Assembly (NCBI GenBank): GCA_006384855.1
Contig: VCJN01000051.1
Span: forward strand, 1-64,000
Origin: Tetraselmis striata
Taxonomy: Eukaryota > Chlorophyta > Chlorodendrophyceae > Chlorodendrales > Chlorodendraceae
DNA length: 64,000 nucleotides
Direction of reading: 5' to 3'
Numbering within the stretch: the stretch's first letter is position 1; the number at the start of each line of letters is the position of its first letter. The translations under genes and the position numbers were made by a program. The notes under the pieces are model-generated. The model saw only the letters and a program-made list of their open reading frames with translations, made no database searches and had not been told where the DNA came from. Shown in pieces: positions 24,932 through 35,821 of the stretch.

Positions 24932-27012
24932 TTAGTCCCCGAGAGACTCGAGGGCTGCTGCTGCGCGCATGATGCGGCGCAAGCCCATCGTGTAGCTCAG
25001 CGCGTCCTCCACGCGCATGCCCAGGTCCGTGAGCTCCATGGCCTTGATCCGCATGGCAGCTACGGCCTCCGCGCCGCCCTGCGTGAACGGCGTCTCCTGC
25101 AGCGCGTCCGGGGGTACGGATACCAGTGATCGAGTTGAGCGATCCAGCCAGTGCTTCAACTCGCCATGGGTTGGGAGAGAAGCTGGCGGGACGCTACCTG
25201 GAAGGCACCAAAGGACAGCTTGTGCGCCTCCTGCAGCCGCTGCTCCTTGGACGATGAGGCATCCTTCTCCGCCCACTGCACAGCCATTCAGCTTTGCTGT
25301 TCACCGGAGATGTTTCCGAAAAACTTGGCACAGACAAGCAGCATTTCTTCCACATGACTGCTCTCGTCGCAAAAATGTCGTTTGTATCGAATTCCTAATC
25401 ATTTGCAATTTGAGAGGAAGAGGAGGGGGGCGCACATGCAGAACCTCCGCCCATTCATTGCGCATGCCGTCACTTGCACCGACAGTCAGCTTTTCTGTGA
25501 GCACCTTCCGCAGTGGATCCAAACCACATAATCAGCCAGCGGCATACCTGGTTGCACGGCAGCACGGGGCCGAGAAGCCAGTGCAGCTGAACACCTGCAG
25601 GTCGACAATGGTGGCCTTCAACTCGCTGGAAGCCTCAAGCACGTCCCGCAGCGCGTGCTTCACCTCCCGCTCCCGCCCCTCGTCCTCCTCCGGTACCTGC
25701 GTCCAATCTGCCACCACAAGGCAGACCATGTGAGTGGTGTGGCGATGGCTATCGCCCCATGCCCGCCGCGCTTGGAACTGCCTGTGGAAGGGGCGCCAAT
25801 GGAGAGGAAATGGCAAGGCAATGCCGCAGTAGCTGCAGCAGAGCCTGCCCTGCCCACACGGCTGCCTACCCACCTGGCGTTTGTGCCAGCTTCTCGACAG
25901 CCGATGCTCGCACAAAGAAAATCCATCTAGGAGGGGAATAGTAATGAGACAGAAGGGAAGGGGGGGTGTCAGATTCGGTATGAAATGCTCAGGTGCCCGC
26001 ATGAGTGGGCATGGCGGCAAGGACCCAACCTGTCGGGAAGCTCCGCCGCCTGGCAATATGTATTGCCATCCATGTCTACAGAGAGCGCCTGCGGTGGCGC
26101 CGTGTAATGTGGGGGGAAGGCAGTCATAACTGTAAGCTGCTGACCCGATCAGTGAGACAGGCAGAAGGCAGGTAGTGGGTGCGTTGACTCCCCACAAGAG
26201 GTGGACATGCGCGACCTGTACAGCCAGGCGGCGATCCGCACGGAAAGTGGCGACGAAGGAGTCGCTGCCCAGAGGCTCCGGCGAGCCCACCAGCACCGCG
26301 GCCGCTGCGTACGCGCCGCTGGCAGCCACCTTTGCCCGCAGCGTGCCCTCCTCGCCCTCTTCCAGCACGGCCAGCACCGCCTGCGCGTGGCCCCCGTGGG
26401 TGTTTTTTGCGTCAGTTGATAGATGGCAAAGCCAGACCATGTTGCAACAGTCTGTTATGGCAAAGGATTGCTCCCACATTGTATCATGTTGAATGTATTT
26501 CCGCAAATTTCTGCTTATACACGTATTTCAGAGGTGTCTTCGTCGTTTAAGGGCGATCCGTTAAGGTGGGAGGGGTACGGTATGCGTGCCTGTCCCTCGC
26601 CGCGGTCCAGCTGCTCCACCAGCTGCCTCCCCACGCGGAGACACAGCCGGGCGCCGGGCGTCGGCAGCTGGTTAGGCGACACTGCGACGCAGGGCGCGCG
26701 CAGGCTCGCCGCCCTTGGACGCTCGCGCAACCGCCCGTCGGGACCCTTGGCGGGGCTCTCCCGCGCGATGAACTCGGCCGTCGACCAATCCTCGGCGGAG
26801 CCGTCGTTGTCGTCGCTGTCGTCCCGGCTCCCGCGAGCTTTCGGGGCAGCGAGCAGTGAGGGTCGGAGCAGTGATCTGCCGACACGGCGAGTGCGGATTG
26901 GGGTCCAGCGCTGCAAAGGGTGGGCGGCAACCTGGCGGCAGGCCGGAGGAGGGGTGGCGGTGGCGGCGGCGAGTTGTTGCGGCCGCTTTCCTATGAAGGT
27001 GCTCCTGGCCAT
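24932..27012 (-). CDS. Probable plastid-targeted protein, possibly LON N-domain-like
   Basis: Exons: 27012-26590, 26380-26216, about 25926-25874, 25696-25595, 25275-25198 and 25096-24932. The start MARSTFIGKRPQQL opens about 60 residues rich in Arg, Ala, Ser, Thr and Pro with almost no acids, as in a chloroplast transit peptide. An acidic linker (RDDSDDNDGSAEDW) and RLCLRVGRQLVEQLDRGEGQ follow. Exon 2 reads AVLAVLEEGEEGTLRAKV and FVATFRADRRLAVQ. The C-terminal half is helical: EREVKHALRDVLEASSEL, RLQEAHKLSFGAFQ, and a final segment with MELTDLGMRVEDAL. A weak likeness to the substrate-binding N-domain of LON-type proteins (a small beta domain, then helices with SF and RxxxAL spacing) is inference only. 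Intron 1 seems to be GC-AG (donor GCACGC). The third exon is 53 bases and does not keep phase, so its borders are uncertain. Confidence 0.65.
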
Positions 27013-27617
27013 CTCGTGTACCCTAACGGTGTATGGGATACGCGTAATAGGCGCAGTGAAACTTATGTTGTGCCCCGGGGCTACCCGAGAGCGCCCGGTC
27101 TTGATAAGTAGGTTGTACAGCGTGATGTGTCGGAAGACAGGTGAGTGTGGTCCTTGTCGTGTGCTGGTGGGCACCGAGCCTGCCGTAGCAGTGTATTACC
27201 CTCGTAGATGCTGTACTCTTCATCGCTCATCCGTCGTCGGGCGGGACGAGCCGCGCCGACTGAGTCTACCAATCGTCTACCTCGTCGTCGTCGCTCTAGC
27301 TAGAGTAGCGACTAGTCCTGGAAGGTCGTACTGCTTTCTCGCACTAACGACAAAGGATTAGCTGATTAGCTGATTCGCTGAAAGCCCTATGTAATTAAGT
27401 AATTAGCTGATTAGCTGTGTGCTGGTCGTGCCATAAATTTCCCTGTATGGTCACAGCGGAAGCGGCACGAGTGTTAGCGACCGCCGGTAAGGATCAATCC
27501 TTAGTTGCTGCTGTGCTCTCTGAAGCCTTTCTGTGCTGATGCTGATATACGGTAGCGACTACCCTGAACGTACCGGTATCTGTACCCGTACCAGAGAGAT
27601 ACCGGCCCACGTGCCGT
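27013..27617. other. Upstream region with a short TTAGCTGA repeat
   Basis: The 5' flank of the minus-strand gene. At about 27357-27418 the word TTAGCTGA(T) is repeated several times with AATTAAG spacers. No gene is recognised. Confidence 0.45.
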
Positions 27618-28725
27618 CACCGTCCACACCGACCTTCGCAACGCTTACAACAAGGCATGGCGCCGCGCCATCATCCAACGCCACATCGATTGCTCTCCAC
27701 TACACTCTGTCATCCCTGCGCTCCTAGCCTCCCTCTCCACGAATTCGTATCCGGTCGTGGACGACCGGTCCGCCCCTCTGCGGTCGGAGGACGGCGTGCA
27801 ACAAGGCGCACCGTTGGCCATGACTTCCTTTTGTGTCGCGATTCACCCCGAGGTGCAGCAGTGTGACAGCAGCACGTTGGAGAACACAGACGGGGCGGCA
27901 CGCTTCAACGCCGACGATGGATATTTGTTGGGCCTTCCGGAGCACGTTTGGCCGGCTCTTCACACCTTCCGCAACTCCATCAAGGCGTTCGTGGGGCTTG
28001 AGGTGCGCTTCGACATGATGCGTACAGCGCAAACATGGAGGCCGCGCGGCGTGAGGCTCCGGCTGACATCGAAGGGCCCGAGCTAGATGGCCACCACGGC
28101 ATCCCGGTCCTCAACGTGCCGCTCGGATCGCCTGAGTGTGTGCAAGCGTACATACCAGAGGAGGTGGATGCTAGCCTGAGCAAGCTCCTATCTGCCAAGC
28201 CCAACCGACGGTACACCCACGCCCTGCATCACCACGCATGGGCCCTGCTCAAGCATTGCGGGGTATTGGCTCCGCAACTGCCTTCCGTCCGAGGTGGAGG
28301 CCTTTGCGGAGGCGGTGGATGCCACAGTCCTCGCGGCGGTCGAGCGGGTGCTAGGGGTCGCTTTTGATCCCTCCACGTACGGCACCGACACCAATCCGGT
28401 GGTCACCGATTTCATGGCGGAGCTTTTGCACGACCCCGACCCCATGGTAGCGGAGGCGGCTACCTCGAGCGAGGATGCAGTGGCCAGGGCGCGCAGCAGA
28501 CTATACCTCCCCACTCGGTTGAAGGGCCATGGCATCCGCCGCATGGCTACCGTTCGTGATGCCGCCTTCATCGGCTGCATGAATGACATCCTCCCAAGGT
28601 TCCTAACTAGGAACTCCGGCACCAGCACCCCCACCCCTGGTTTCTTCGACCCACAGCTCCGGTTGGGTCTTCACATCGCGTCGATCCGGTCGTCATTTCG
28701 GCTCCTTCCCTTTGATCATGGGTGA
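27618..28725 (+). pseudogene. Non-LTR retrotransposon reverse transcriptase fragment, frameshifted
   Basis: Starting near 27618, a frame reads TDLRNAYNKAWRRAII (RT motif with the first catalytic Asp), then GVQQGAPLAMTSFCVAIHPE and FNADDGYLLG, which carries the DD pair of the palm active site. The frame changes near 28020, where the next part reads GIPVLNVPLGSPECVQAY. It changes again near 28260, where the C-terminal part reads ARSRLYLPTRLKGHGIRRMA and RDAAFIGCMNDILPRFL. No 5' domain, endonuclease or poly-A tail was found, and the frame changes make it a dead fragment. A related C-terminal piece lies at 47832-48160 on the other strand. The family call rests on the motifs and on memory of similar protist elements. 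Confidence 0.8.
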
Positions 28726-31199
28726 CATGTGCTATAACTAGCGCGTGGACTCTTGCGCTATAGTAGTGAAGTTGTTATTGATGGGAGCGAGCCCGCGCGT
28801 ATATCACGGTGCGGGTGGTACAAGCATGCCCCTGGCGAATCGAAAGCACGTTATGTGTTATGATGTAAACAAGCGACGTGCAGCTAGCGGCACTTATCTT
28901 GCAGTTAGAGAATTATGGGATTGAGAATTGTTGAGAATTGTCTCGTTTTTTGGCACATTGTCATGGAAATGCCGATGCATTGCAACGGTATAATTCATTG
29001 ATTGGCCTAAAACTTGCGCGTTATCCATCCCATGCATATGTCCAACCACCACCGGGAGGGAGTGTGCAAATGCTACGGACGGTAGCAACACCGCCAACAT
29101 ATGTTGCCCCTATGTATGTGCGTTGATCGTGATTCGGTGGTTCTAGCCTTGTCCAAAACAACGCCATTGCAGTAAAAAACAGTTGTACAAGTGAGATAAC
29201 CTGACGAAACCGCTCCTTCCTTGGCGAAGGAGGTTTGCATGCATTGTCACGCGAGGCTCCATGGGACCACGGCCTCGAAGCCCCATGGCTTGGGTACTAA
29301 GGCGAGGATTTCTATATGAAAAGTTTTATGTGGAGTGTTGTATGTTATTATTGCCAGCACCGCATACGGGTAAGACATGTAGCCGGTGGTAAGACGTTTG
29401 GTATTGAATAGTGCTGATATCACAGGAAAGTAGCAATACGAGCACTGGCCATAATCATTAATTCGAGCATGGCCATGATCATCATAGCATGACATCGTCG
29501 CCCGCCTCTTTGTAGTTCATGGAGAGTCACACCCAAATCACACCGAGTAGCTAGAGGTCCATGATGCTATCACCTCGTGTGGATTACAAAAGCGCGCTAG
29601 TGACCATTTCATCGCCGCGAAAAGCAGTGTACTATGAGATTAACACAAGCCGCATAAAAGCGGCCCGCACGTCGCACGGGGGCGCGAATGAATGTTGCGC
29701 GCCCGGCCGATAGTCTGGGCCACCCGTGCACGTGTGAGGGAGGACGATCCCATGCCGTGCTGTGCAGCTTCGGTAGCGCGATGGCAAAGTCTGATTCAAA
29801 AATTGACCACTCCGATGAGGCAAGGTGCGCGCTCTCGAGCGCCGCCACCAAGCTCGGCAGCTAGCACTCCGATGAAATCTCCAGCGAGCAAGGCCTCATG
29901 AGGAGCTTGGGTGATGGACCAAGCGCCTCGCTATGAAAGGGCGCCCCGATCCGCTGTCAACCACGCGACGGCGCGTATTTTCTAGCGCACGCCCTTGCTC
30001 CTATCACCCAAAGTGCCGAATACCTTAAATGTTAGTGTTCTTCGACATGTCCAAGTCTCCAACGTGTCTCGAAGTGGGCCCTTCTGTCCATGCTATGTGC
30101 CGTGCCACGCCGCATTCCGCACCCCCAACCCATGTTCCATGTCGCCCAACAGCAAGGCGTGCTCAGACCGACCCACAACCGTGGCCCGGGGTACTACAAT
30201 GTACTTGACGCCGTGCGTACTACCGCATTGTATTGAAATTCGGCACCGTGTGGCCGGCTTCAAGCTCCGGGAATCGTAGCTCTCGGTCACGACGTTGAAC
30301 GTGGGAAGGGAGAGCTCCACGTCGGTTCAGTACATGGGTTCAACATGGGTCTTTAGCGCGACTTGCTGCGAGGCTGATATAGTACTTACCGGCTGTCCCC
30401 GGCATATCGCAGGATGACTACCTCATGAGACGCTCGAAGTGATTAATGTAGCTAGGTAGGAGCATGCCATGACCGTGTTTTGTAACAATAAAATATTAAT
30501 TTCAACTTTGCAACATCAATCTGTCATGTGGCCCATGCGACTACGACTGTTGACACGCCGACCCGTGTACTTTGCGCCCAGTGCGTGCATGTGTGAGTAC
30601 ATCCCGTGTGGTCGTCCCCGCGTGCCGCGGTCATGTCACTGCACATGTACCGGGTGCGTTCTTCTAATCCTTCGACCCTTTGACCATGTTCAACCGTTGA
30701 TGCTCCGCCGCCAACAGGGAGGTTTTGCGCGCGACTACATCCCGCGTCGTCCTAGCGTGCCCCGGTCACGTCATTGTTCATGTACCAGATAGTTTCTTCT
30801 AATCCTTCGGCCCTTTGACCATGTCCGGCCGCTATTGCTCCGCCGTCAACGGTAGGTCATGCGTGCGCGCATCATCACCATCGCTTGCGCCGACCAGCAT
30901 TCGCATCAGAGAAGTCACGTGGGTGCGGGTACTGCCTGCAGCTGTGGCGTCACGATGAAAGCTTGGGGAGGAATCGAGACCGTAGCGGCGATCTCAAATC
31001 AGTTATTGAGGTCAACCACAGTACTTTAACAATACAACACTCATGTGCGGCGCCATCTCCCTGAGTTCACCCATGGGTGCAGCGTTGCCCAAAGGCATTG
31101 CGTGTTGCTTGGAACAAGCGTCCACCTCTCGGCGTACACGGATGCCCATTTCGTGAGCACAATGATCGCGAACGGCCACCGCGATGGTATCATATCGTA
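28726..31199. other. Gene-poor stretch
   Basis: No coding region can be supported over about 2.5 kb. Open frames are short and lack family features. The only clear structure is the tandem duplication at 30588-30862. The flank just before 31200 carries ATATCGTA (31192-31199), possibly a target-site copy for the element that follows. Confidence 0.45.
30588..30862. repeat. Diverged ~130 bp tandem duplication
   Basis: Two head-to-tail units share, in order, TACATCCCG(T/C), CGTGCC(G/C)CGGTCA, CATGTACC, TTCTTCTAATCCTTCG, CCCTTTGACCATGT and GCTCCGCCG. The first starts near 30588 and the second near 30723. Confidence 0.65.
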
Positions 31200-32282
31200 G
31201 GGAACGGGACAAGATTATAGCGTAAACGGTAGAGGCCACTATACTTCACTTATGACTCACTGAAAATGGGACAATTTACTAGCTTTAAACCCTGTGCAGG
31301 TTTTTAAACATGCGCGCCTGCTGCACGTAAAAGTAATAGGTGCGCAATGGCAACACGTGCAACGGGGCCAAGCAACCCACCTTGACGACTCGCGTCGCCC
31401 TTGTCGAGGCCGGCTGCGGCTCGGCAGCAAGCACGCGAGGGGGTGCGTCAACACGACTGCCACTCCGAGTACCAGGTCACCCAGGCGCGCATTGTCGCGT
31501 ATACCAACAGCAGGCGAGGATTGCTGCCCCAACCTTGTCGCTTCTTGCAAGCCGTCCACAGAGTTTGTTGTCGACTGAAGTGCGTTTCTGCGGGCGACAA
31601 TGGGGTTTCCTGCGACTGCGATGAGTCCAGAAGGTGCCGGCAGTGCAGCCACCTTTATCTATGGCGGGCACTTTTGCATACATCACCAGGGTCTCAGGCT
31701 CCGCTGCGCCCGGCACCACTTCAGCGGTGCCCACCCCATAGTAGAGCTGGCGATCCTGCGCTCCGCCCTCTTCCTCACGTCCTGGGAAACGATGGACCAT
31801 GACCGCGGCGGCTTGACTGCAGCGGATGGGACGGACTTGTGCGGTGCTCCGGGGGAGGTGGGTGAAGAGGAAGTGACGGGAGTGGCAATAATCGGCGGCG
31901 GGATCGCTCCTCACGGCCGCGCTTGGAGCCAACACCACCCTGCCCGCGTTTGCCCTTGCCTTTTCCCCCTTTTTGCTTCTCCCGGCCTGCACAGGCGTCA
32001 CCAAAGGATTGCCGCAACTGTGAGCAAACTGTGAGGGTCGTTCGGGCCTTTTGCAGCGGGGGCAGCGGGTGCGTCGCTCGTGCCAGATTTTGGAAGAGTC
32101 GACTTGGAAGAGTCGTTTAGGGGGGATGGCGGCGGCGACGGCGAGCACAGTACTTTGCGCTGTATATGTATGTCTGTAGTACATTGTTTGGCGCGTGAGC
32201 TAGTAAATTGTCCCATTTTCAGTGAGTCAAAAGTGAAGTATAGTGGCCTCTACCGTTTACGCTATAATATTGCGCTTTTCCC
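31200..32282. mobile_element. Short TIR element, internally deleted relative of the 33503-45866 element
   Basis: The left end (31200-31284) and right end (32199-32282) are inverted copies of about 85 bases containing TTATAGCGTAAACGGTAGAG. The inside is a mosaic of the large element downstream: the left terminus, a 767 base block matching 43072-43848, a GGAAGAGTCG patch resembling 33989, and a right subterminal block matching 45704-45780. This is the structure expected of a deletion derivative moved in trans. No target duplication abuts the two TIRs. However, ATATCGTA at 31192-31199 recurs at 33255-33262, beyond the neighbouring 970 bp repeat. Confidence 0.75.
31477..32184 (-). CDS. Transposon-internal open frame with a CxxC...HxC motif, unknown
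   Basis: A 235-codon minus-strand frame inside the short TIR element. It contains CPRCKRPERPSQFAHSCGN, a possible small zinc-binding site, then a Lys/Arg-rich stretch. The block recurs at 43072-43848, where the frame is also open (43233-43760 plus an upstream part). The two versions differ by only a few residues. The plus strand of the same block is also open (144 codons at 31600-32034 and 43356-43790), so GC-rich composition alone could explain either frame. I do not recognise a family and consider coding status doubtful. Confidence 0.25.
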   Translation of the reverse strand: MYYRHTYTAQSTVLAVAAAIPPKRLFQVDSSKIWHERRTRCPRCKRPERPSQFAHSCGNPLVTPVQAGRSKKGEKARANAGRVVLAPSAAVRSDPAADYCHSRHFLFTHLPRSTAQVRPIRCSQAAAVMVHRFPGREEEGGAQDRQLYYGVGTAEVVPGAAEPETLVMYAKVPAIDKGGCTAGTFWTHRSRRKPHCRPQKRTSVDNKLCGRLARSDKVGAAILACCWYTRQCAPG

Positions 32283-33252
32283 CATTGTGGGGAGCAGTTT
32301 TGGGGTAAAAATGCTGCAGTTTCTGTGGCGAACGCACGTAGGAAAGCCGCTCGATGGCCCCCTTGGCGTAGGGCGATGCTCTACTATGGGCGGGGGCGTG
32401 TGGTGGAATGCCAGTTGCACCGTTTCGTGGGCGGGGTGGCGCGGGAGGGGCGTGGACTTTAATTGATATGAAATTCCTTGAAAAATATGCTGTGGAAAAT
32501 GGCATTCTGGTTGGTAGGTGTGTGTATCGCTAGGAGGCGGCACATACCAAGTGTTGGTGGTCCGTGGTCATCCACACACATAACGCTCTCGCGCAACCGA
32601 GTATGGGGCTTAGACACGCACTTGGCGCAAAGCCACGCGCCCGACATGGGTGGGCACATGAGGCAGTGAGGGGCAACTTGGATGATCATCTTTGGGGATT
32701 TTTCTCTGGGGCACCAGAAATCGATTTTTTGATTTTGGAAGATTGGTTTCGACGCAGATTTAAACGAGGAATTGCGTGGTATTTTTTCTGAGCATACCCT
32801 GAGAAGTTATAGCGTTGTAAAGCCAAGGGGGTGTTGCTGAGCGTGGCCAACACTGATGCCATGCCATGCCATGCCATGCAACGCGACATGTACTAGCCGC
32901 CGCCCACACGGCTGCACCCCAACCAAATGCACCCAAGCCCTTCGCCAATGTGTTTCCTTGTGCGTTCATGGCCATCCCGCCGTTTGGTTATCTATTCACG
33001 CGCGTCGGCGTGTGCGTGATAATGACCCTGGTTTTGGTGCATTTGCGGGCGACGCCCATCCACGCACCAAGTGCAGCGTGACACACTAGTCAAAGGTCTT
33101 TTAGCTTCGATTTGAGCCACTCGTTGTGCAGGTCTTATAAAACCCTCTGAGATTCCAGGGTTTCATTTCATATACTCTACGTTCAGGTACCCTAGACTTC
33201 TGAAGTCTTGAGACTGCCGAAAAGGGACCCCAAACTTATGTGGAGGGGTGTA
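32283..33252. repeat. ~970 bp dispersed repeat, copy 2
   Basis: Same-orientation copy of 22723-23698. It begins directly where the right inverted repeat of the short TIR element ends. It carries extra CCATG units near 32860-32880 relative to copy 1. It may be a separate insertion or part of a longer composite unit with the TIR element. Confidence 0.75.
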
Positions 33253-33494
33253 GTATATCGTACTCATAATATGACCATAGTGTATCGTAAAATTATTTAT
33301 AATTTAAAATATTTTTCTTTTTAACATATTGGTATTTTTTGTAATTACTACTGACTGCTGCAACATTTGTGTGGCAGTGCGACTTCTTGCCAGCTGTCGC
33401 ATTATTTCGCAATCATGCAGCCCGCGCTGGCTGACCAAATATACACCACCCGCCATGTGCCAAGCAGCATGGGAGGGGCTGTTGACTCTTACAT
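33253..33494. other. AT-rich spacer between repeat elements
   Basis: The left part (33260-33350) is strongly AT-rich. No gene is seen. The right end holds the target-site copy flanking the large TIR element. Confidence 0.5.
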
Positions 33495-33502
33495 CTCCGC
33501 GA
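33495..33502. repeat. Target-site duplication, left, of the large TIR element
   Basis: CTCCGCGA stands immediately left of the inverted repeat; TCCGCGA (preceded by a C shared with the element end) stands immediately right of it at 45867-45873. This gives a 7 or 8 bp duplication. Confidence 0.75.
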
Positions 33503-33804
33503 GGGGAATGGGACAAGATTATAGCGTAAACGGTAGAGGCCACTATACTTCACTTATGACTCACTGAAAATGGGACAATTTACTAGCTTTAAACCCTGTG
33601 CAGGTTTTTAGGGTTCGCGTGTACTGGCACAAAGTACATGATCACTTGGTGGCGGCGGAACGAGGCAGAGGCGGCGGGTCGAGGCAGGTTCTCCGAACGT
33701 AGGTAGGTAGGTAGATTGCCGCGAAGTCGAGGCAGTTTTCCGCCTCCCACACATGTCTAACAGTTCTCGCTGAAACAAGTAGGAAGTAGGGCTGCGGGGT
33801 CAGT

Positions 33805-34292
33805 ATGGGTTTCCCCTTGCGGGCTATACACGAACTTCGCGCTGCACTTGGGGAGGTGCGGGAACTCATTCAAGATCATGAGGGAATGTTGAGTAGGGAA
33901 GTTCTCGAGATGGCAACAAGTTGTATCGGGTCTGCCGTCGGGTATGCCCGTCTCCTCGCGCGGGGCAGCCTTGCGTGATGTTGCGACCTTGGAAGAGTCG
34001 TTAAGGGAAGGTGGCCAGCGCCCCCCTGCGTCTTTGGCCGAAGTAGTGGCGTCTGAAGAGGGTGCCGCAAGCAGCCCCGGTATGCAAGGCAGCGCTAAGC
34101 GTTCCGACACGGCAGTTGCAGGGGCCACACGGCCCACCCCGGCTGGGGCTGAGGTACAACCACACCATATCGGTCATTGGCTTCCTGCCGAAGACGGCCA
34201 CACTGAATATGCCGACTACAAAGCGGTCAAGTCGGTAATCTCAGGCCTCTCTACTAATTGGCGGTTCTTGTATGCCTCGGCGGCTACAAAGG
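33805..34292 (+). CDS. Possible element-encoded exon(s), unknown
   Basis: A 58-codon frame at 33805-33981 begins MGFPLRAIHELRAALGE and has helical character. It overlaps a second frame (33944 onward) that reads LREGGQRPPASLAEVVASEE and, further on, YADYKAVKSVISGLSTNW and FLYASAATK. That second frame ends at a good donor (AAG then GTATGC) near 34291. It lies just inside the left end of the large TIR element and could be a remnant of its gene, split by a frameshift or an intron. No family is recognised. Confidence 0.3.
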
Positions 34293-34368
34293 TATGCTGC
34301 CCCTCCTCAAACAATTTCCGCGTGCAGGTAGCAGTCACCTGCGGTTGAACCAACGGATACATTGCAGC

Positions 34369-35690
34369 AAGGCCGCCCACCTTGCGACTGGCGTCGCTTC
34401 TTTTGAGGCCGGTTGCGACTATGCGGCAGCAAGGCGAGGGGGTACGTCGCTCGTGCAGCTAGTAGTCGGGGGGATGTGGGTAGGTTGAACACGCGATAGC
34501 GACATAAGTAGCAAGCCATAAAAATGCAAAGGTGGACAGTCAACAACATTATGTCGCAGCAAGGCCGACCACCTTGGCGACGTGTGTCGCTTCTTTTGAG
34601 GGCGGCTGCGACTCGTTGGCGGCGGGCGAGGAGATGCGTCGCCTGTGCCAGCTTTTGCACTCGGGGGCTGTGGGTCGAATGTGCGATGGCGACATTATAA
34701 TTAGCAAGCCGAAAACTGAAACAGCCCAGCATAGCCTTACCTCGCAGAAAGGCCGCCCACCTTGGCGACTCGCGGCGCCTCTTGCAAGCCGGCTGCGACT
34801 CGTCGGTAGCAAGGCGAGGTGGTGCGTCGCTCGTGCCAGCTTTTGCACTCGGGGGCTGTCGGACGAACGTGCGATGGCGACATAATTAGCAAGTCGGAAA
34901 CTAACTAAAACAACCTAGCATAGCCTTACAGCATCGCAGTAAGGTCACCCACCTTGGCGACTCCCGGCACCTCTTGCGAGCCGGCTGCGACTCGTCGGCA
35001 GCAAGGCGAGGGGGTGCGTCGCTCGGGGGCTGTGGATGGAACGTGCGATGGCGACAAAATTAGCAAGCCGGAAACTACAGGAGCCTATATCCCATAGCCT
35101 CACATCACAGCAAGGCCGTCCACCTTGGCGACTGGCGTCGCTTCATTTGAGGCCGGCTGCGACTCGTCGGCAGCAAGGCAAGGGGGTGCGTCGCTCGGGG
35201 GCTGTGGGTCGAACGTGCGATGGCGACATAATTAGCAAGCCATAAAAATGCAAAGGTGGACAACAACATTATGTCGCAGCAAGGCCGACCACCTTGGCGA
35301 CGTGCGTCGCTTCTTTTGAGGGCGGCTGCGACTCGTTGGCGGCGGGCGAGGAGATGCGTCGCTTGTGCAAGTTTTTGCACTCGGGGCTGTGGGTCGAATG
35401 TGCGATGGCGACATTATCATTACCAAGCCGAAAACTGAAACAGCCAGCATAGCCTTACCTCGCAGAAAGGCCGCCCACCTTGGCGACTCGCGGCGCCTCT
35501 AGCAAGCCGGCTGCGACTCGTCGGTAGCAAGGCGAGGTGGTGCGTCGCTCGTGCCAGCTTTTGCACTCGGGGGCTGTCGGACGAACGTGCGATGGCGACA
35601 CAATTAGCAAGTCGGAAACTAACGAAACAACCTAGCATAGCCTTACAGCATCGCAGTAAGGTCACCCACCTTGGCGACTCCGGAGTACAA
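34369..35690. repeat. ~170-192 bp satellite, left array, with a 720 bp higher-order period
   Basis: Units starting with AAGG(C/T)C(G/A)CCCACCTTGGCGA fall near 34369, 34561, 34749, 34941, 35112, 35281, 35467 and 35658. Each also carries GGCTGCGACTCGTCGGCAGC, GGTGCGTCGCTCG and CGTGCGATGGCGACAT. The units at 34561 and 35281 are more like each other than like their neighbours, and so are those at 34749 and 35467, and at 34941 and 35658. This gives a four-unit higher-order repeat of about 720 bases. The array breaks at about 35690, shortly before the LTR retrotransposon. Confidence 0.85.
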
Positions 35691-35816
35691 TAACGCCGGA
35701 TGTACTCGCACGTAACTGGATGGACATAGCATGCCGCCACCAGCAACAGCTTTCACGGATAATAGTGGTACCGGTGCGGTAGTGCTTCGTCACCCGTATA
35801 TATGTCACATCTGAAT

Positions 35817-35821
35817 CTCAC
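35817..35821. repeat. Target-site duplication CTCAC, left, of the LTR retrotransposon
   Basis: CTCAC directly precedes the TG of the left LTR and also directly follows the CA of the right LTR at 41860-41864. Confidence 0.9.

Noticed and set aside
34307..35746. Minus-strand frames reading LLPTSRSRPQ repeats
   Set aside because: Translations of the 170-192 bp satellite; several frames on both strands are open and the frame is not kept across units.
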